A stretch of 64,000 nt of DNA from Streptomyces sp. H39-S7 (GCF_027158205.1 NZ_JAPVLU010000005.1:1251-65250), one strand, 5' to 3'; counted from the stretch's first letter, positions 1 through 10,527 are shown. The notes: a model not told the origin generated them from the sequence alone. Made by a program: numbers and translations.

Positions 1-1395
1 CGGCGTCCGGACGCCGCCGGCAGCGCGGACCATGACGTCCCGGCCACGACCCGGCAGGCGCTGTTCACCCAAGCCGGAGTCATCGCCACCCGCACCCTTG
101 GCGAACTCCTCGACACCGCGGCCATGCTCCACTCCCAACCACTGCCGCCCGGCACCAACGTCGCCGTGGTGTCGAACTCACGCGGCGCGGGCACCATGGC
201 AGCCGACGCCTGCCAAGCGGCCGGACTGACCGTCCTCGAACTCCCCGCCGCTTTGACCGCCGAGCTTGTCGGACTGCTTCCACACGGCGCGCAGGCCACC
301 AATCCCGTCGACGTGACCGTCGCCGTGAGCGAGCCCGCGCTCCGTGCGTGCGTCGACCGACTCGCCGCACACGGCGCCCTGGACGCCGTCATGGTGGTCC
401 TGGTGCCCACCGCGCTGTCCGAGGCGACCGGCGACGACCTCGTCAGAGCACTGACGCAGTCCACGACGATCCGACGCTCGCGGACCGTTACCGCCGTCCT
501 CCTCGACCAGCCGGAGCCCGTCCGCCTGTTGCACGCGACCGGCGGAGCGGTGCCCGCGTACTCCGCCCCGCACTCCGCCGCCCGAGCACTGGCACACGCC
601 GCGGCCCGCGGCCGCTGGCTCGCGCAACCGTCCGGCACGACGCCGGAGCTCCCGGACATCGACACCGCCGGAGCGCACGCACTCGTCGACGCCTTCCTGG
701 CCGTCAACCCGCACGGCGGCCGGCTCGATCCGGAAGCCTGTTCGGAGCTGCTGGACCGCTACGGAATCCCGCGTCCGCCCGAGGCCCGGGCGGACGGCGA
801 GCAGTCGGCCGCCGAGGCGGCCGTCCGGCTCACCGGGCCCCGCGGACACGTCGCACTGACGGCGTACGGTCCCGGTCTTCCGCCCGGGAGCGGCCACGAC
901 GCTGTCCTGCTCGGCCTGGTGGGCGAGACAGAAGTGCGGGCCGCGTACCGAGAGCTCAAGAGCCGCTTCGGTGACGCCATGACCGGTGTCCTCGTCCGCC
1001 CCATGGTCGAACGCGGGATCGAGCTGATCTCCGGAATCAAACAGGACGACGTCTTCGGTCCCCTGATCCTGTGCGGGCCCGGTGGTATCACCTGCGATCC
1101 GCCCGCCGAACCGGCCGCCCAGCTCGCCCCACTCACCGAGCGTGACGCGCGAGCGATGCTCGCCGACCCGCGCTGCTCCTCGCTGCTCCTCGGGCGCCAC
1201 GGCGGTAGCGCGGACATCGAGGGGCTGAAGACGCTACTGCTGCGATTGTCCCGGATGGCCGAAGACCTGCCACAACTCGCGGAAGCCGCCCTTGTGACGG
1301 TCGTCGCCGGGCCCAGCGGCGTCACCGCGCTCGACGCCCGCATCCGCCTGCTGCCCCATCTCGTCCACGATCCGTACCTGCGCCGGCTGCGCTGA
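1..1395 (+). CDS. NDP-forming acyl-CoA synthetase, C-terminal part (Pat-like), 5' end outside window
   Basis: The frame is open from the first base, so the gene starts upstream and only its last ~464 residues are seen. The first visible part carries a CoA-ligase/Rossmann-like region (ALFTQAGVIATRTLGEL, then VVSNSRGAGTMAADAC) and an ATNPVDVT motif typical of succinyl-CoA-synthetase-like subdomains. The C-terminal third has an ATP-grasp_5-like stretch with GVLVRPMVERGIELISGI and a glycine-rich CGPGG motif. Such domains form ADP-forming acetate-CoA ligases, and in Streptomyces they are often fused to a GNAT domain (protein acetyltransferase Pat). Whether a GNAT domain is present cannot be seen. 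It converges on the MgtA gene across a strong palindromic terminator. Family assignment is firm; the acetyltransferase role is inference. Confidence 0.8.
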   Translation, partial: RRPDAAGSADHDVPATTRQALFTQAGVIATRTLGELLDTAAMLHSQPLPPGTNVAVVSNSRGAGTMAADACQAAGLTVLELPAALTAELVGLLPHGAQATNPVDVTVAVSEPALRACVDRLAAHGALDAVMVVLVPTALSEATGDDLVRALTQSTTIRRSRTVTAVLLDQPEPVRLLHATGGAVPAYSAPHSAARALAHAAARGRWLAQPSGTTPELPDIDTAGAHALVDAFLAVNPHGGRLDPEACSELLDRYGIPRPPEARADGEQSAAEAAVRLTGPRGHVALTAYGPGLPPGSGHDAVLLGLVGETEVRAAYRELKSRFGDAMTGVLVRPMVERGIELISGIKQDDVFGPLILCGPGGITCDPPAEPAAQLAPLTERDARAMLADPRCSSLLLGRHGGSADIEGLKTLLLRLSRMAEDLPQLAEAALVTVVAGPSGVTALDARIRLLPHLVHDPYLRRLR

Positions 1396-1449
1396 ATCCG
1401 GGTCCACGAAAAGGCACTCCACGGACCTGAGGAGTGTGGCCGGTCAACT

Positions 1450-1481
1450 TGTGCGGATGAGCCCCGGGGCTCATCCGCACA
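1450..1481. terminator. Perfect 32-bp palindrome, bidirectional terminator
   Basis: A near-continuous inverted repeat centred on CCCCGGGG lies between the convergent Pat-like and MgtA genes. It can fold identically on both strands and so probably ends both transcripts. There is no long U-tract, which is common in Streptomyces. Confidence 0.7.
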
Positions 1482-1498
1482 GGTCCGACCTTCCCTGT

Positions 1499-4168
1499 TC
1501 AGCCGCCCCGTACGAGGTGCCGGCGATGGCTCAACCGGCCGGGAACACTGAAGCCGGCCCCACGACGCCGCAGATGCCGCCAGGGGTCCCGCTTGCGGAT
1601 CGGATCGGCCGGAGCGGTCGGAGCGGCGGACTCCTGCCGGTAGAAGAGCCGTTTCCCGATCTCGATGAGACCCAGATAGCAGACCACCATGGCCACCAGT
1701 GCGGCGAAGAAGCCCAGCGGAAGCGGCGCGAAGCCGAGTGTGTGTGCCAGGGGTGTTGCCGGCAGTACCGCTCCCACCGCGACCACCCCGAAGGCGGCCA
1801 TTGTCAGCGGCAGGCTGGGACGGCTGCGCCAGAACGGGCTGCGACGGGTGCGGATCGCGAAGATCACCAACGCCTGGGTGGCCAAGGACTCCACGAACCA
1901 GCCGGTGCGGAACTGGACCGGTCCGGAGTGGAAGACCCACAGCATGACGCCGAACGTGGCGAAGTCGAACACCGAGCTGATCGGACCGAAGCAGACCATG
2001 AAGCGGCGGATGAACCCGATGTCCCAGTGCGAGGGCCTGCGCAGCTGCTCCTCGTCGACATGGTCGGTGGGGATCGCCAGCTGGCTGGTGTCGTAGAGCA
2101 GGTTGTTGAGCAGGATCTGGGACGGCAGCATCGGCAGGAAGCCCAGGAACAACGACGCACCGGCCGCGCTGAACATGTTGCCGAAGTTGCTGGACGTGCC
2201 CATGAGGACGTACTTGATGGTGTTGGCGAAGATTCGCCGCCCCTCCACCACACCGTCCGCGAGCACGTCCAAGTCCTTCTCCAGCAGGATCACGTCCGCG
2301 GCGTCCTTCGCCACATCGGTGCCGGACTCCACGGAGATGCCCACGTCGGCGGCGTGCAGAGCCAGCGCGTCGTTGACACCGTCGCCCAGGAACGCGACGT
2401 CACCGCCGGTCGTCCGCTGGATCCGGACGATACGTGCCTTGTGCTCAGGGCTGACCCGGGCGAAGACGGTGGTGCGCACGATCGCCGCGGCGAGTTCGGC
2501 GTCGTCCAGCGCGTCGAGATCCACACCGGTCAGCCCCCGTCCGGCCGGCAGTCCGAGGTCGTCGCAGACCTTGACCGCGACCGCGGGATTGTCCCCCGTG
2601 ACGACTTTGACCGTGATCCCGAGACCGGCCAGCCTCAGCAGCGCCGCGGCCGCGTCGGGTTTGGGCGGGTCGAGGAAGACCAACAGGCCGGCGAGACGCA
2701 GGCCTCGTTCATCCACGGCAGTGGGCCGTTCCTCACCCACCGGGGTACGAGTGGCCACGGCGACCACGCGGTTCCCTGCGGCGAACTCGGCGGCCAGCGC
2801 TTCGCGGGCCGCGTCGGGTACGTCCACGCAGCGCTCCAGCACGCTCTCAGGAGCGCCCTTGGTGACCAGCGTCGTCACACCCGCGCTGTCACGCACCACG
2901 GCGGAGACCATGCGCCGGTCGTGGTCGAACGGCAGCAAACCGAGCCGAGTACTGCCCGCCAGGGTCCCGCGCAGGCTCTGCGACGCGGCCGACTCCCACA
3001 GGGCCGCGTCCAGCGGATTGCCTCCCACCGCCGGACCGCCCGCACCGCCGCTCTCCGTGCACAACAGTCCCCAGCGCAGCAACTCGTCCGCCGTGGAGCC
3101 GTCGGCGGGCAGCGCCCGCATGAAGTCGATCCGGCCTTCGGTCAGCGTGCCCGTCTTGTCGGTGAACAGCACATCGACGTCCCCGAGGTCCTCGATGCAC
3201 ACCAGCCGCTTGACCAGCACCTTCCGTCGGCTCATCCGCCGGGACCCGGCGGCCAGACTCGTCGACACCACGGCCGGCAGCAACTGCGGCGTGATCCCGA
3301 CGGCGATCGCCAGCGAGAACAACAGCGCTTCCAGAAGCGGTTTGTGCAGCAGGACGTTGACGGCGAAGATCGACGTGGTCAGCGCACCCGCGACGTAGAC
3401 CAACAACATCGAGAACCGGCGCAGTCCGACTTGGAACTCGGTCTCCAACTGGTGCGTGCCCAGGCCCGCCGCGATCTTCCCGAACTCCGTAGCGGCGCCG
3501 GTGGTCACCACCACTCCCCGGCCGCTGCCGGCATGCACGACCGTGCCCATCAGAGCGCAGCCCGACAACTCGGCCAGCGGAGTACCGGACGGCACCGCAG
3601 ACGTGCCCTTGGGCAGCGGAAGCGACTCACCCGTCAGGACCGACTCGTCGCACTCCAGACTGACGACGTCAAGAAGCCGGATGTCGGCCGGAACGATCTC
3701 CCCGAGCCTCAGCTCGACCACATCGCCCGGCACCAGCTCGGTGACGTCGACCTTGCAGGGGTTTCCGTCCCGCAGCGCCACCGCCTGGTGGTGGATCTGG
3801 CCGTGCAGCGCCTCGGCGGCCTTCTCCGCGCGGTACTCGTTCACGAAGCCGAGCCCCACCGACAGGGCCACGATGGCGCCGATGATCACGGCATCACCGC
3901 GTTGCCCGACGAAGTAGGAGGCCGTCGCCGCCGCGAGCAGCAGCCCCAGCAAGGGAGAGCGCAGCTGACGCCACAGCACCGCCGGCAGCCTGGCCCGGTG
4001 GGAGGTGACCGCATTCGGCCCCCAGGTGCGCAGCCGTTCGGCCGCCTCGCGCGCCGACAGACCGTCGCGCGTCGTATCCGCCGCCCGGAGGGCGTCGTCG
4101 CCGGACCGGCCGGCCGCCGCGGTGATTCCGGAACCGGTGGCCCGCGGTGCGGATGCGAGAACGGTCAC
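1499..4168 (-). CDS. mgtA: Magnesium-translocating P-type ATPase (MgtA/MgtB type)
   Basis: This 889-residue protein is the usual length for P-type (IIIB) Mg2+ importers. It has an N-terminal cation-ATPase domain, paired membrane helices at about 65-110, the actuator-domain motif LTGES, and the phosphorylation motif FTDKTGTLT with the phosphorylated Asp near residue 337. The hinge motif GDGVND lies near 594, and the last third is a multi-helix membrane domain. Its sequence in the NNLLYDTSQLAIPTD region is characteristic of the MgtA subgroup rather than Ca2+ or Na+/K+ pumps. It starts at an ATG that overlaps the stop of the upstream CBS-BON gene by 4 bp, so the two are translationally coupled. 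In Streptomyces such pumps often sit in redox/dormancy clusters; that role is inference. Confidence 0.93.
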   Translation of the reverse strand: MTVLASAPRATGSGITAAAGRSGDDALRAADTTRDGLSAREAAERLRTWGPNAVTSHRARLPAVLWRQLRSPLLGLLLAAATASYFVGQRGDAVIIGAIVALSVGLGFVNEYRAEKAAEALHGQIHHQAVALRDGNPCKVDVTELVPGDVVELRLGEIVPADIRLLDVVSLECDESVLTGESLPLPKGTSAVPSGTPLAELSGCALMGTVVHAGSGRGVVVTTGAATEFGKIAAGLGTHQLETEFQVGLRRFSMLLVYVAGALTTSIFAVNVLLHKPLLEALLFSLAIAVGITPQLLPAVVSTSLAAGSRRMSRRKVLVKRLVCIEDLGDVDVLFTDKTGTLTEGRIDFMRALPADGSTADELLRWGLLCTESGGAGGPAVGGNPLDAALWESAASQSLRGTLAGSTRLGLLPFDHDRRMVSAVVRDSAGVTTLVTKGAPESVLERCVDVPDAAREALAAEFAAGNRVVAVATRTPVGEERPTAVDERGLRLAGLLVFLDPPKPDAAAALLRLAGLGITVKVVTGDNPAVAVKVCDDLGLPAGRGLTGVDLDALDDAELAAAIVRTTVFARVSPEHKARIVRIQRTTGGDVAFLGDGVNDALALHAADVGISVESGTDVAKDAADVILLEKDLDVLADGVVEGRRIFANTIKYVLMGTSSNFGNMFSAAGASLFLGFLPMLPSQILLNNLLYDTSQLAIPTDHVDEEQLRRPSHWDIGFIRRFMVCFGPISSVFDFATFGVMLWVFHSGPVQFRTGWFVESLATQALVIFAIRTRRSPFWRSRPSLPLTMAAFGVVAVGAVLPATPLAHTLGFAPLPLGFFAALVAMVVCYLGLIEIGKRLFYRQESAAPTAPADPIRKRDPWRHLRRRGAGFSVPGRLSHRRHLVRGG

Positions 4169-4854
4169 GGGGTCGCCGGCAGCGCGGCCGACGGTTCCAG
4201 GGGGGCCGGGGCGTCGTCGACGTCGAAGAGCATCAGATCGTGGACGTTCACCACCCCGTCGACGCTCTCCGAGAGCCGGACCACGAGCAGGCCCAGGCTG
4301 CGCAGGCCGAGCGTTCCGCGGAGGGTGACCACGCCCTCCTGCACCTGGACCTGGACCGCGCCCTCGGCGATCTGCAGCGTTCTGCCGAGGACATCGCTGA
4401 CGATCTCCTCCCGGATGAAGCGGTCGGTGCGCAGGAAGACACGCAGTAGGTCGCTCCGGCTCACGATGCCCGCCAGTCGCCCGATCTCGTTGACAACCAC
4501 GAGGCGCTTCACTCCGTCACGCTCCATCGCGCGGGCGGCCTCGACGACCGACCATTCCGGCCGGGCGGTGAGCGCAGGGCCGGTCATCAGGCCGACGGCG
4601 GTCTCGGGCTGGACACCTGTCCGGCCCGAGGGGCCGGCGAGCTGCCCGTGCCCCAGCGGGTCCGGCCGGGAGGCCTGATTCTGCAGCAGATCCCCCTCGG
4701 AGACGACACCGACCGGCCTGCCCTGGCCATCGACCACCGGCACAGCGCTGATGTCGTTGTCGGCCAGCATGCCGACAAGCTCCTTGACGGAACACTCTGC
4801 GTCGGCGCTCACAACCTGGTGGGTCATGACATCTCGTACGGTGCGGTGCTGCAC
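4165..4854 (-). CDS. CBS-pair and BON domain protein
   Basis: Two CBS domains come first (DVMTHQVVSADAECSVKELV, then LMTGPALTARPEWSVVEAARA), followed by a C-terminal BON domain (EEIVSDVLGRTLQIAEGAVQV and TLRG). The reading frame extends further upstream, but homology begins at VQHRTVRDVMTHQVV. I therefore choose the GTG at 4854, preceded by a purine-rich GAGAAGA stretch. CBS pairs bind adenine nucleotides. CBS-BON proteins are common in actinobacterial stress/dormancy clusters, and the 4-bp overlap with mgtA suggests it regulates or accompanies that ATPase (inference). Confidence 0.85.
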   Translation of the reverse strand: MQHRTVRDVMTHQVVSADAECSVKELVGMLADNDISAVPVVDGQGRPVGVVSEGDLLQNQASRPDPLGHGQLAGPSGRTGVQPETAVGLMTGPALTARPEWSVVEAARAMERDGVKRLVVVNEIGRLAGIVSRSDLLRVFLRTDRFIREEIVSDVLGRTLQIAEGAVQVQVQEGVVTLRGTLGLRSLGLLVVRLSESVDGVVNVHDLMLFDVDDAPAPLEPSAALPATP

Positions 4855-4955
4855 GGTCTCACGTCTTCTCGGCAGATGGATCAGGGGGCGACACGACCCG
4901 GCGGGAACCGGTCCCACCTTCCACATTGAGGCAGCCGGAGTGGGCGCAGCAGGGC

Positions 4956-5503
4956 CTACCAGGACCCTCCGGAGGTCCGACCGACCCCATCGACGGACGG
5001 TAGGGTGTTCACCCCACTCCACAAGCCGCCGCGCCGTCCGACCCGCACCGGCAGCGGCAGCGGCAGCACCGGCAAGGGATCAGATGGACGGTCGGGTCCT
5101 TCAACCGACTTCGGGTGTTTGCGGGTCTTGCTCGTACGTCGCCGGTCGCGGTGCCTCTTCCAGGCCAGGGCGCGCTGGATTTCCAGGTGGCTGAGGCCGG
5201 GGGCCGCCTTCAGGTCATCACGGGTGAGCGCCTGGGGCTGAAGTGCCAGTGCGCGGTCGATCTGCCCGGCCCACAGCTCCTCGGGCACATACGGACGGTT
5301 GCGGTACTCCTGCCGCAGGACGGCCAGGTGCTCGGGGGAGCAGGCGACGACCAGTCGCCGGCCGTCGCGCGCCGGGCTCTGGGCGTGGATCACGGAGGAG
5401 TCCGGGACGACGCCCAGCTGGCACCCCTCGGTGAGCCGTCGGCGCACAGGTCGCAGGTGCCCACCGGTGAGCGTCCCTTCGCATGCCCGTACTCCTGCAC
5501 CTT
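4956..5503 (-). pseudogene. Conserved Streptomyces hypothetical, apparently frameshifted
   Basis: The downstream frame encodes a recognisable conserved stretch (GCQLGVVPDSSVIHAQ... VVACSPEHLAVLRQEYRNRP... EELWAGQIDRAL). Its expected Cys-rich beginning (KGRSPVGTCDLCADG, with a CxxC) is in another frame just upstream. The two join cleanly if a 1-nt change is made around 5431-5445. Either the gene is decayed or the assembly has an indel here. The function of this family is not known to me. Confidence 0.5.
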
Positions 5504-5873
5504 CCGTGCCCTGACGCACTTTCTGATCGTGCCGGTAGGGAGCAGTATGCCTGCCCCCCATCGGCACGAAAATCTGCCCTGGCCTGCTCTCGCCGGTGAG
5601 GCGGCGGACCATGAGGTCGGCCATGGCAGGTGGATCACGGCTTCGCAGCGGTGGGAAGGGTTTCGTAGTCACGCGCGAGACGCCGGTGGAGCATGGGCCT
5701 TCCATAGGTCTACTCGACAGCCCACCGTTTTCGGGATCGGGGCGAAGCCCCTGGTCCCGGCTCGGCCTGGAGTTCAGGATCTCTGAAAGGTTCTCCGTGG
5801 GAACTCGGGCTGTTACCTGCCGTTGTGCCGGGTTGTGACTTTCGGTTCGGCTCCTGATCGGTTCGAAGAGGAG

Positions 5874-6055
5874 TTACCGGGCGGGGATCGCGTACTTCAC
5901 GGCGTGGTCTCGGAGAGGTCGAACAGCGTGCTCAGGTGGACTGGGTCGGCTCCGGTGGCGAGAGCCTCGCTGAGGACACGGTCGGCGCGGACCCGGTCGA
6001 AGCTGACACCGTGCAGGGTCAGTTGGCGTTTGAGGAAGTAGGTGCTGACCGGGAG
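5874..6055 (-). pseudogene. Recombinase/integrase-like C-terminal fragment, frameshifted
   Basis: A short minus-strand piece reads TALPVSTYFLKRQLTLHGVS then FDRVRADRVLSEALATGADP and HLSTLFDLSETT. It continues after a shift of frame as AVKYAIPAR and a stop at 5874-5876. This resembles the C-terminus of plasmid or ICE tyrosine-recombinase-like proteins, but only about 60 residues survive. It is probably a remnant of a mobile element. Confidence 0.4.
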
Positions 6056-6080
6056 TGCCGTTCGCGCAGCCGCCTCGTCG

Positions 6081-6300
6081 TACATCACCGACCACGCCGA
6101 CGCCATCCGCTGGCCAGCCGCAGGCGAGGCACGCCTAGAGGAGTACCTCGCCCGCATCGATGACTCCCTGAACTCTACGTGCGGGATCAGATCGAGCGAG
6201 TGGCCCGCCTCGAGCGCGAGCGTGACGAACTGACCAGCCGGATGGAACGCACCCACCACAGCGACGTCGGCGTGGCGACTCGCCTCAATCACCTGTACAC
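6081..6300 (+). other. Degenerate mobile-element fragment (coiled, frameshifted)
   Basis: The plus strand here reads coherent protein in two frames: GEARLEEYLARIDDSL, then after a shift LYVRDQIERVARLERERD and ELTSRMERTHHSDVGVATRL. No start or complete domain is present. Its position between a recombinase scrap and a transposase tail suggests it is mobile-element debris. Confidence 0.3.
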
Positions 6301-6381
6301 CACGACCCCTGGCCCCGCTCTGAAGCGCGTTGCAGATCTCCGCGTATGGACAGGTCAGGGCTCATTTGCGGAGGGTCTTGG

Positions 6382-6628
6382 TCAAGCGGCGAGGGCGAGG
6401 TTGTGCATGGGGCTACGGCTTGTACAGCGTGGTGGAGTCCGTCGCCGCGCTGTCGGCAGTCCCGGAGGATCTTGTAGTTCTTCATGCGGGCGAAGGCGTG
6501 CTCGACGCGGGCGCGGAGTTTTCGGTGCTCAGCATTGTCGGTCTCCTCACCCGGCAACAGCGCCCGGCCCGGCCGTTTGCGATGTGGGACGACGAGTCCG
6601 GTGTTGATGTACGCGCCGGGGTATGGAT
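6382..6628 (-). pseudogene. IS5-family transposase, 3' fragment
   Basis: The minus strand encodes the hallmark C-terminus of IS5-type DDE transposases. It reads YINTGLVVPHRKRPGR, then AEHRKLRARVEHAFARMKNY and KILRDCRQRGDGLHHA, then after a 1-nt shift MHNLALAA and a stop. The catalytic Glu-containing helix (RARVEHAFARMK) is retained, but the 5' two thirds are missing, cut off near 6630 just before the NACHT gene. It is inactive. Confidence 0.75.
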
Positions 6629-6662
6629 GAGGCGGGATACGCGTGAATTGGGGGATGATGGG

Positions 6663-9600
6663 ATGTCCAGACCGCTGCGATACGCCGACGCCGTCCGACT
6701 GCTCGGGGGTAGCGGGCCGGTGGCGGCCGCTCTGGAAGGGGCGGTCGGAGAGGCGCTGACCATTACCGCAGGGCCCGTACCGGGCCTGGTTCTTGGCTTG
6801 TTCGGGGCTGAATCGCAGATCATTTCACTCAGCAGATCGCTGGTCAGCGGGCTTGGCGAGCGCTTGAGCGGTCTGGGCCGGTTCGGCCGCACCGAGCGCC
6901 TCGCCGCCGCGCACGCGGTGATCGTCGTGGCGGCGTACGGCGAGGCGCTTGCGGAGACCCCCTTCCCCTTCGACGTCGGCCAACTCACCGTCGGCCGGTT
7001 GGACGCGGTGCGGCTGGCAACAGGCGACGCACCACTGGACAGGCGGCTGGTAGACGTGGCCGACCACTTGTTGCGCACCGGGGTGCCGTTACCTGCCCCC
7101 CACCAGCCCTATGAGTCCACACTCCTTGCCCTCCGCGACTTCTACCACGCGGCATCCCGGCGGATGAGCGCCTTCGTGGCCGGCTGCGCGGTCTGGGACA
7201 CCCTGAACGCAGCGGACCGGCAGCGGACCCAGGACCTGTTCGAGGGCCAGGTGCTGGACAGAGCGCTGGTCCGCTATGAGGAGCTGTACCGCCAACTGGC
7301 GGCACAATTCACTGAGCTGACGTTTTGGACGGACCGCACGGATCACCGGGCGACCCGCGAGAGCGTGCGGAGCCTGACCGACATCGTCACCCGCCTCGCC
7401 GAGGGCGGCGTTCCGCCCGCACGGCTCGCGGGACTGGGCCATGCCGGCGCCGCTGCGCTGGATGCTCCGGTGCTGGGCGTTGAGGAGGGCGCCGATGGGA
7501 TGGCCATCCCCACCCTGCGCGAGGCCTATCTGAGTCCAGACTTCCGGATCCGTGAGTTCACCACAGGCGACGACCTGACAGTCGAGGAGGAGTGGGCGGC
7601 CCGTGACGTTCGACCGGGGCTCGACGCCTTCCTTGCTGATTTCCTCACCGCGCCCCAGGCCGTCGCCGCACCTGTACTCCTGCTGGGACAGCCCGGCGCT
7701 GGCAAGTCCCTCCTGACGAAGGTCCTGGCCGCCAGTTTGCCCGCTGCCGACTTCCTCGTGGTCCGGGTCACTCTGCGCGCGGTCCCTGCGGACGCCGACA
7801 TCCAGCGGCAGATCGAAACAGCAGTGCGACAGTCCACCGGCGAGCGCCTCGACTGGCCGGACCTGGTGCGTGCCGCCGGGAACGCGCTGCCTGTGGTGCT
7901 GCTCGACGGCTTCGACGAACTCCTGCAGGCGACCGGCCTGAACCAGTCCGACTACATGGAACGAGTCGCCGACTTCCAGCGCCGGGAGGTCGGCTGCGGC
8001 CGGCCGCTCGCCGTCCTGGTCACCAGTCGGACAGCGGTCGCGGACCGGGCCCGGCTGACTCCCGACGGCGTCGCCATCCGAATCGAGCCCTTCACCCCCC
8101 GCCAGACCACCCAATGGTTGCAGATCTGGAACGGCCGCAACGCCGCCTACTTCGCCGATCGCGGTCTGCTGCCGCTGACACCACGCCCTCGTCCAACCCG
8201 ACTTGGCCAGTCAACCACTACTGCTGCTGCTGCTCGCCCTCTACGATGCTGAGGACAACGCGTTCCAGGGACAGACCCACCATCACCTGGCCAGTTACGA
8301 GCTCTACGAAAGGCTCCTCGCGCGCTTCGCCCGGCGCGAGGTCATCAAGCACGGGCCATCGCTTTCGGAGCAAGCGATAGCGAAGGCGGTCGAACTCGAA
8401 CTGCTGCGGCTGTCGGTGGCCGCGCTGGCCATGGCCAACCGCGGACGCCAATGGGTCACGGGTGACGAACTCGACACCGACCTGAAGGCGCTGCTGCCAG
8501 AGGAGTCGCTCCCCGCGGCGGACGCGGGGCTGCGAGCAGGCCTCAGCCGCGGCCAAGTGACCGTCGGACGCTTCTTCTTCGTCCACCGGACCGAGGCCCT
8601 TCGCGATGCCGAGACACTGCACTCCTACGAGTTCCTGCATGCCACCTTCGGCGAGTACCTTGCAGCCCGGCTCATCGTCAGCGAGCTGACCGCCTTGGCG
8701 GAATCGGAGCGGGCGCAGGCTGGCCGCGTCCGAAAGCCGGCACTCGACGACACCTTCCTGCATGCGTTGTTGTCGTTCTCCGCGCTGTGTACCGGCCGTT
8801 ACCTCCTCGGCTTCCTCGAGCAGGGGCTGCACGACCGTGCGGGCCACGTGGCGGACGAGACGCTGTCGCTGCTCCTGTCCTTGTTCAGGGAAGCGATGCA
8901 GGAACGCATAGCGGATGTCTACACCGACTACCGTCCGGCCCCACGCACCATTCCCGCACGGCATGCGCTGTACGCCGCGAACCTCCTCCTGCTGGTGCAC
9001 GCCTTGGACAGGCATGTAACGGGGTGCGATCTCTTCCCGGACGCCCGCGACCCGGTGGCCGCGTGGCGCGGCATCGCTTTGCTGTTCAAGTCTCAGATGC
9101 TGCCGTCGGAGTGGACCGCGTTCGCCGGCCTGGTAGACGTGCGGCGGGTGTGGCAGGGCGAGCGCCGTGAGATCCAGGTGCGGCGCCTCGACCCCGCTGA
9201 CGACGAGCGGCCTCTGACCGACTGTGCGGATCCGGTCACCCGCACACCCCCTTCCGCCCCGGATGTGTACTGGAGCCAGGGCTGGGGACCCTCCCACCGC
9301 TACCGTGACTTCTGCGGTTGGCGTCACCGCGACCACAGCCGTCTGGTTCACGACGCCGACCTGCTGTGTGACGAGGACACAGACGCGCTGCTGAACTTCG
9401 CCCGGGGCCTGGTGGACGCCGGTGACGGAGTCCTCCTCACCAGTTTCGCCGGGGTGAAAAGCGGCCGGGCACGCTCCGCCGCACAGGTACTGGTGGAGTT
9501 GTGGGAGACGGGCGAGTCGTTCTCCGCCTGCCACAGCGAGGCACTGTGGATCTGCCTGCACAGCCTCAGCCCACGCTCGCCGGGCACCCGCCATCGCTAC

Positions 9601-9759
9601 CTCGACGTGGTCGGACAGCAATGGCGTAGGGCGGGTCGACCGCTGGACCCGCACTGGCTCGAAACGGCCCACTCCGTGATCGAGGCGGACGGCCGCACCG
9701 CGCGGCCGCGGCATGACCACGAAGCCATGACCCTGCTATACGAGCAGGCCCTTCAATAG
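6663..9759 (+). pseudogene. NACHT-domain STAND NTPase, interrupted by one frameshift
   Basis: The gene starts at ATG 6663 after a GGGGGA Shine-Dalgarno (MSRPLRYADAVRLLGG). The N-terminal ~330 residues match a helical NACHT-associated domain of the kind seen in actinobacterial NACHT proteins. The NTPase core has Walker A LLGQPGAGKSLLTK (about 7678-7720) and Walker B PVVLLDGFDELL. The frame breaks near 8182-8205 (LPLTP, then RPRP). The expected continuation, ALVQPDLASQPLLLLLLALY and on through YEFLHATFGEYLAARLI, runs in another frame to a stop at 9759. Both halves together give ~1030 aa, a normal length. NACHT proteins act as nucleotide-driven sensors and many are antiphage. The break is either a true inactivation, an assembly error or, less likely, recoding. 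Confidence 0.8.
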
Positions 9760-10527
9760 AGGTCCAGCGCCGACCCGTCCCACTGCCTCAAGCGGCTGAC
9801 GGCAGCATGATCAGGGAGCGGGTGATGCGGAGGAAATGCGTCGCAAGGCCGATACCCTCCCGCCGTCTTGCCCGACTGCGGCCGTAGGCTCCGGATCTCA
9901 TTTCCGGCCACCGGTTTCCCAGCGAAGTGCAGCAACTGTGATCACACGATGCCGACCTCCGCGCACGTGTCGGGCTCGTAAAGTCATCGCTGCAGGTGGG
10001 CGCTGCTCTGAGCTAGTGGTGGGAGCTAGGATGCTGCGCTGGTGATCATCGCGCTGCTGTACGAGCTGCCCGGGGTCGCCATCCGGGTTTCCGCCATCCC
10101 AGGGTCTGAGCACCCCCACCGGAGGGCATCGTCTGGGCGTTCACGCCCTGCAATCACGTCCCCGCTCCTGACCCTGCCCCGGACCTGTTTTTCCCCCACC
10201 TTGTCGGCGCAGACGGCGACCGGCGCGGTCCGCCGGTGGCGCAGACATGGCGGCGAAGACTGCCTTGCAGACCCTGAGAGGTTCGGAGCTACGGGCCTGC
10301 GGCGAGCGGAGCGAGACGCCCTGATCTAGTAGAGAAACTCTGTCCCAAAGCCAACGGGCTTCCTAGCGGGAGCCGTTGAGAGCGTCCACGGCTTGGATCG
10401 CCACCCGGTGGTTACCTGCAACGAATCAAGTGAATCCCCACCCGAAGGGGCCCTGACCTGCGGAAAGACGGCAGCACACCGCGCCTCTCACAAGCTCTCA
10501 CATTTGAGATCCGACAATACAGACATC
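9760..10527. other. Non-coding stretch with an old duplicated segment
   Basis: No ORF here has convincing coding features. From about 10058 to 10352 the DNA is clearly similar to 18268-18595 (see repeat entries). The rest shows no recognisable gene. Confidence 0.5.
10058..10352. repeat. Diverged ~300-bp repeat, copy A
   Basis: It shares blocks such as CGGGTTTCCGCCATCCCAG, TTCCCCCACCTTGT, GACGGCGACCGGCGCGG and GATCTAGTA..GAAACTCTGTCCC, in the same order and orientation, with the segment at 18268-18595. On the minus strand both copies offer the same short ORF beginning MAETRMAT, so the repeat may be a promoter plus 5' gene end. Copy A lies just outside the tRNA-Pro island; copy B lies inside it. 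Confidence 0.6.

Noticed and set aside
1436-4678. A 1080-codon plus-strand ORF opposite mgtA and the CBS gene
   Set aside because: It is antisense to two clearly homologous genes and reads low-complexity Arg/Gln/Gly sequence; an artefact of high GC3.
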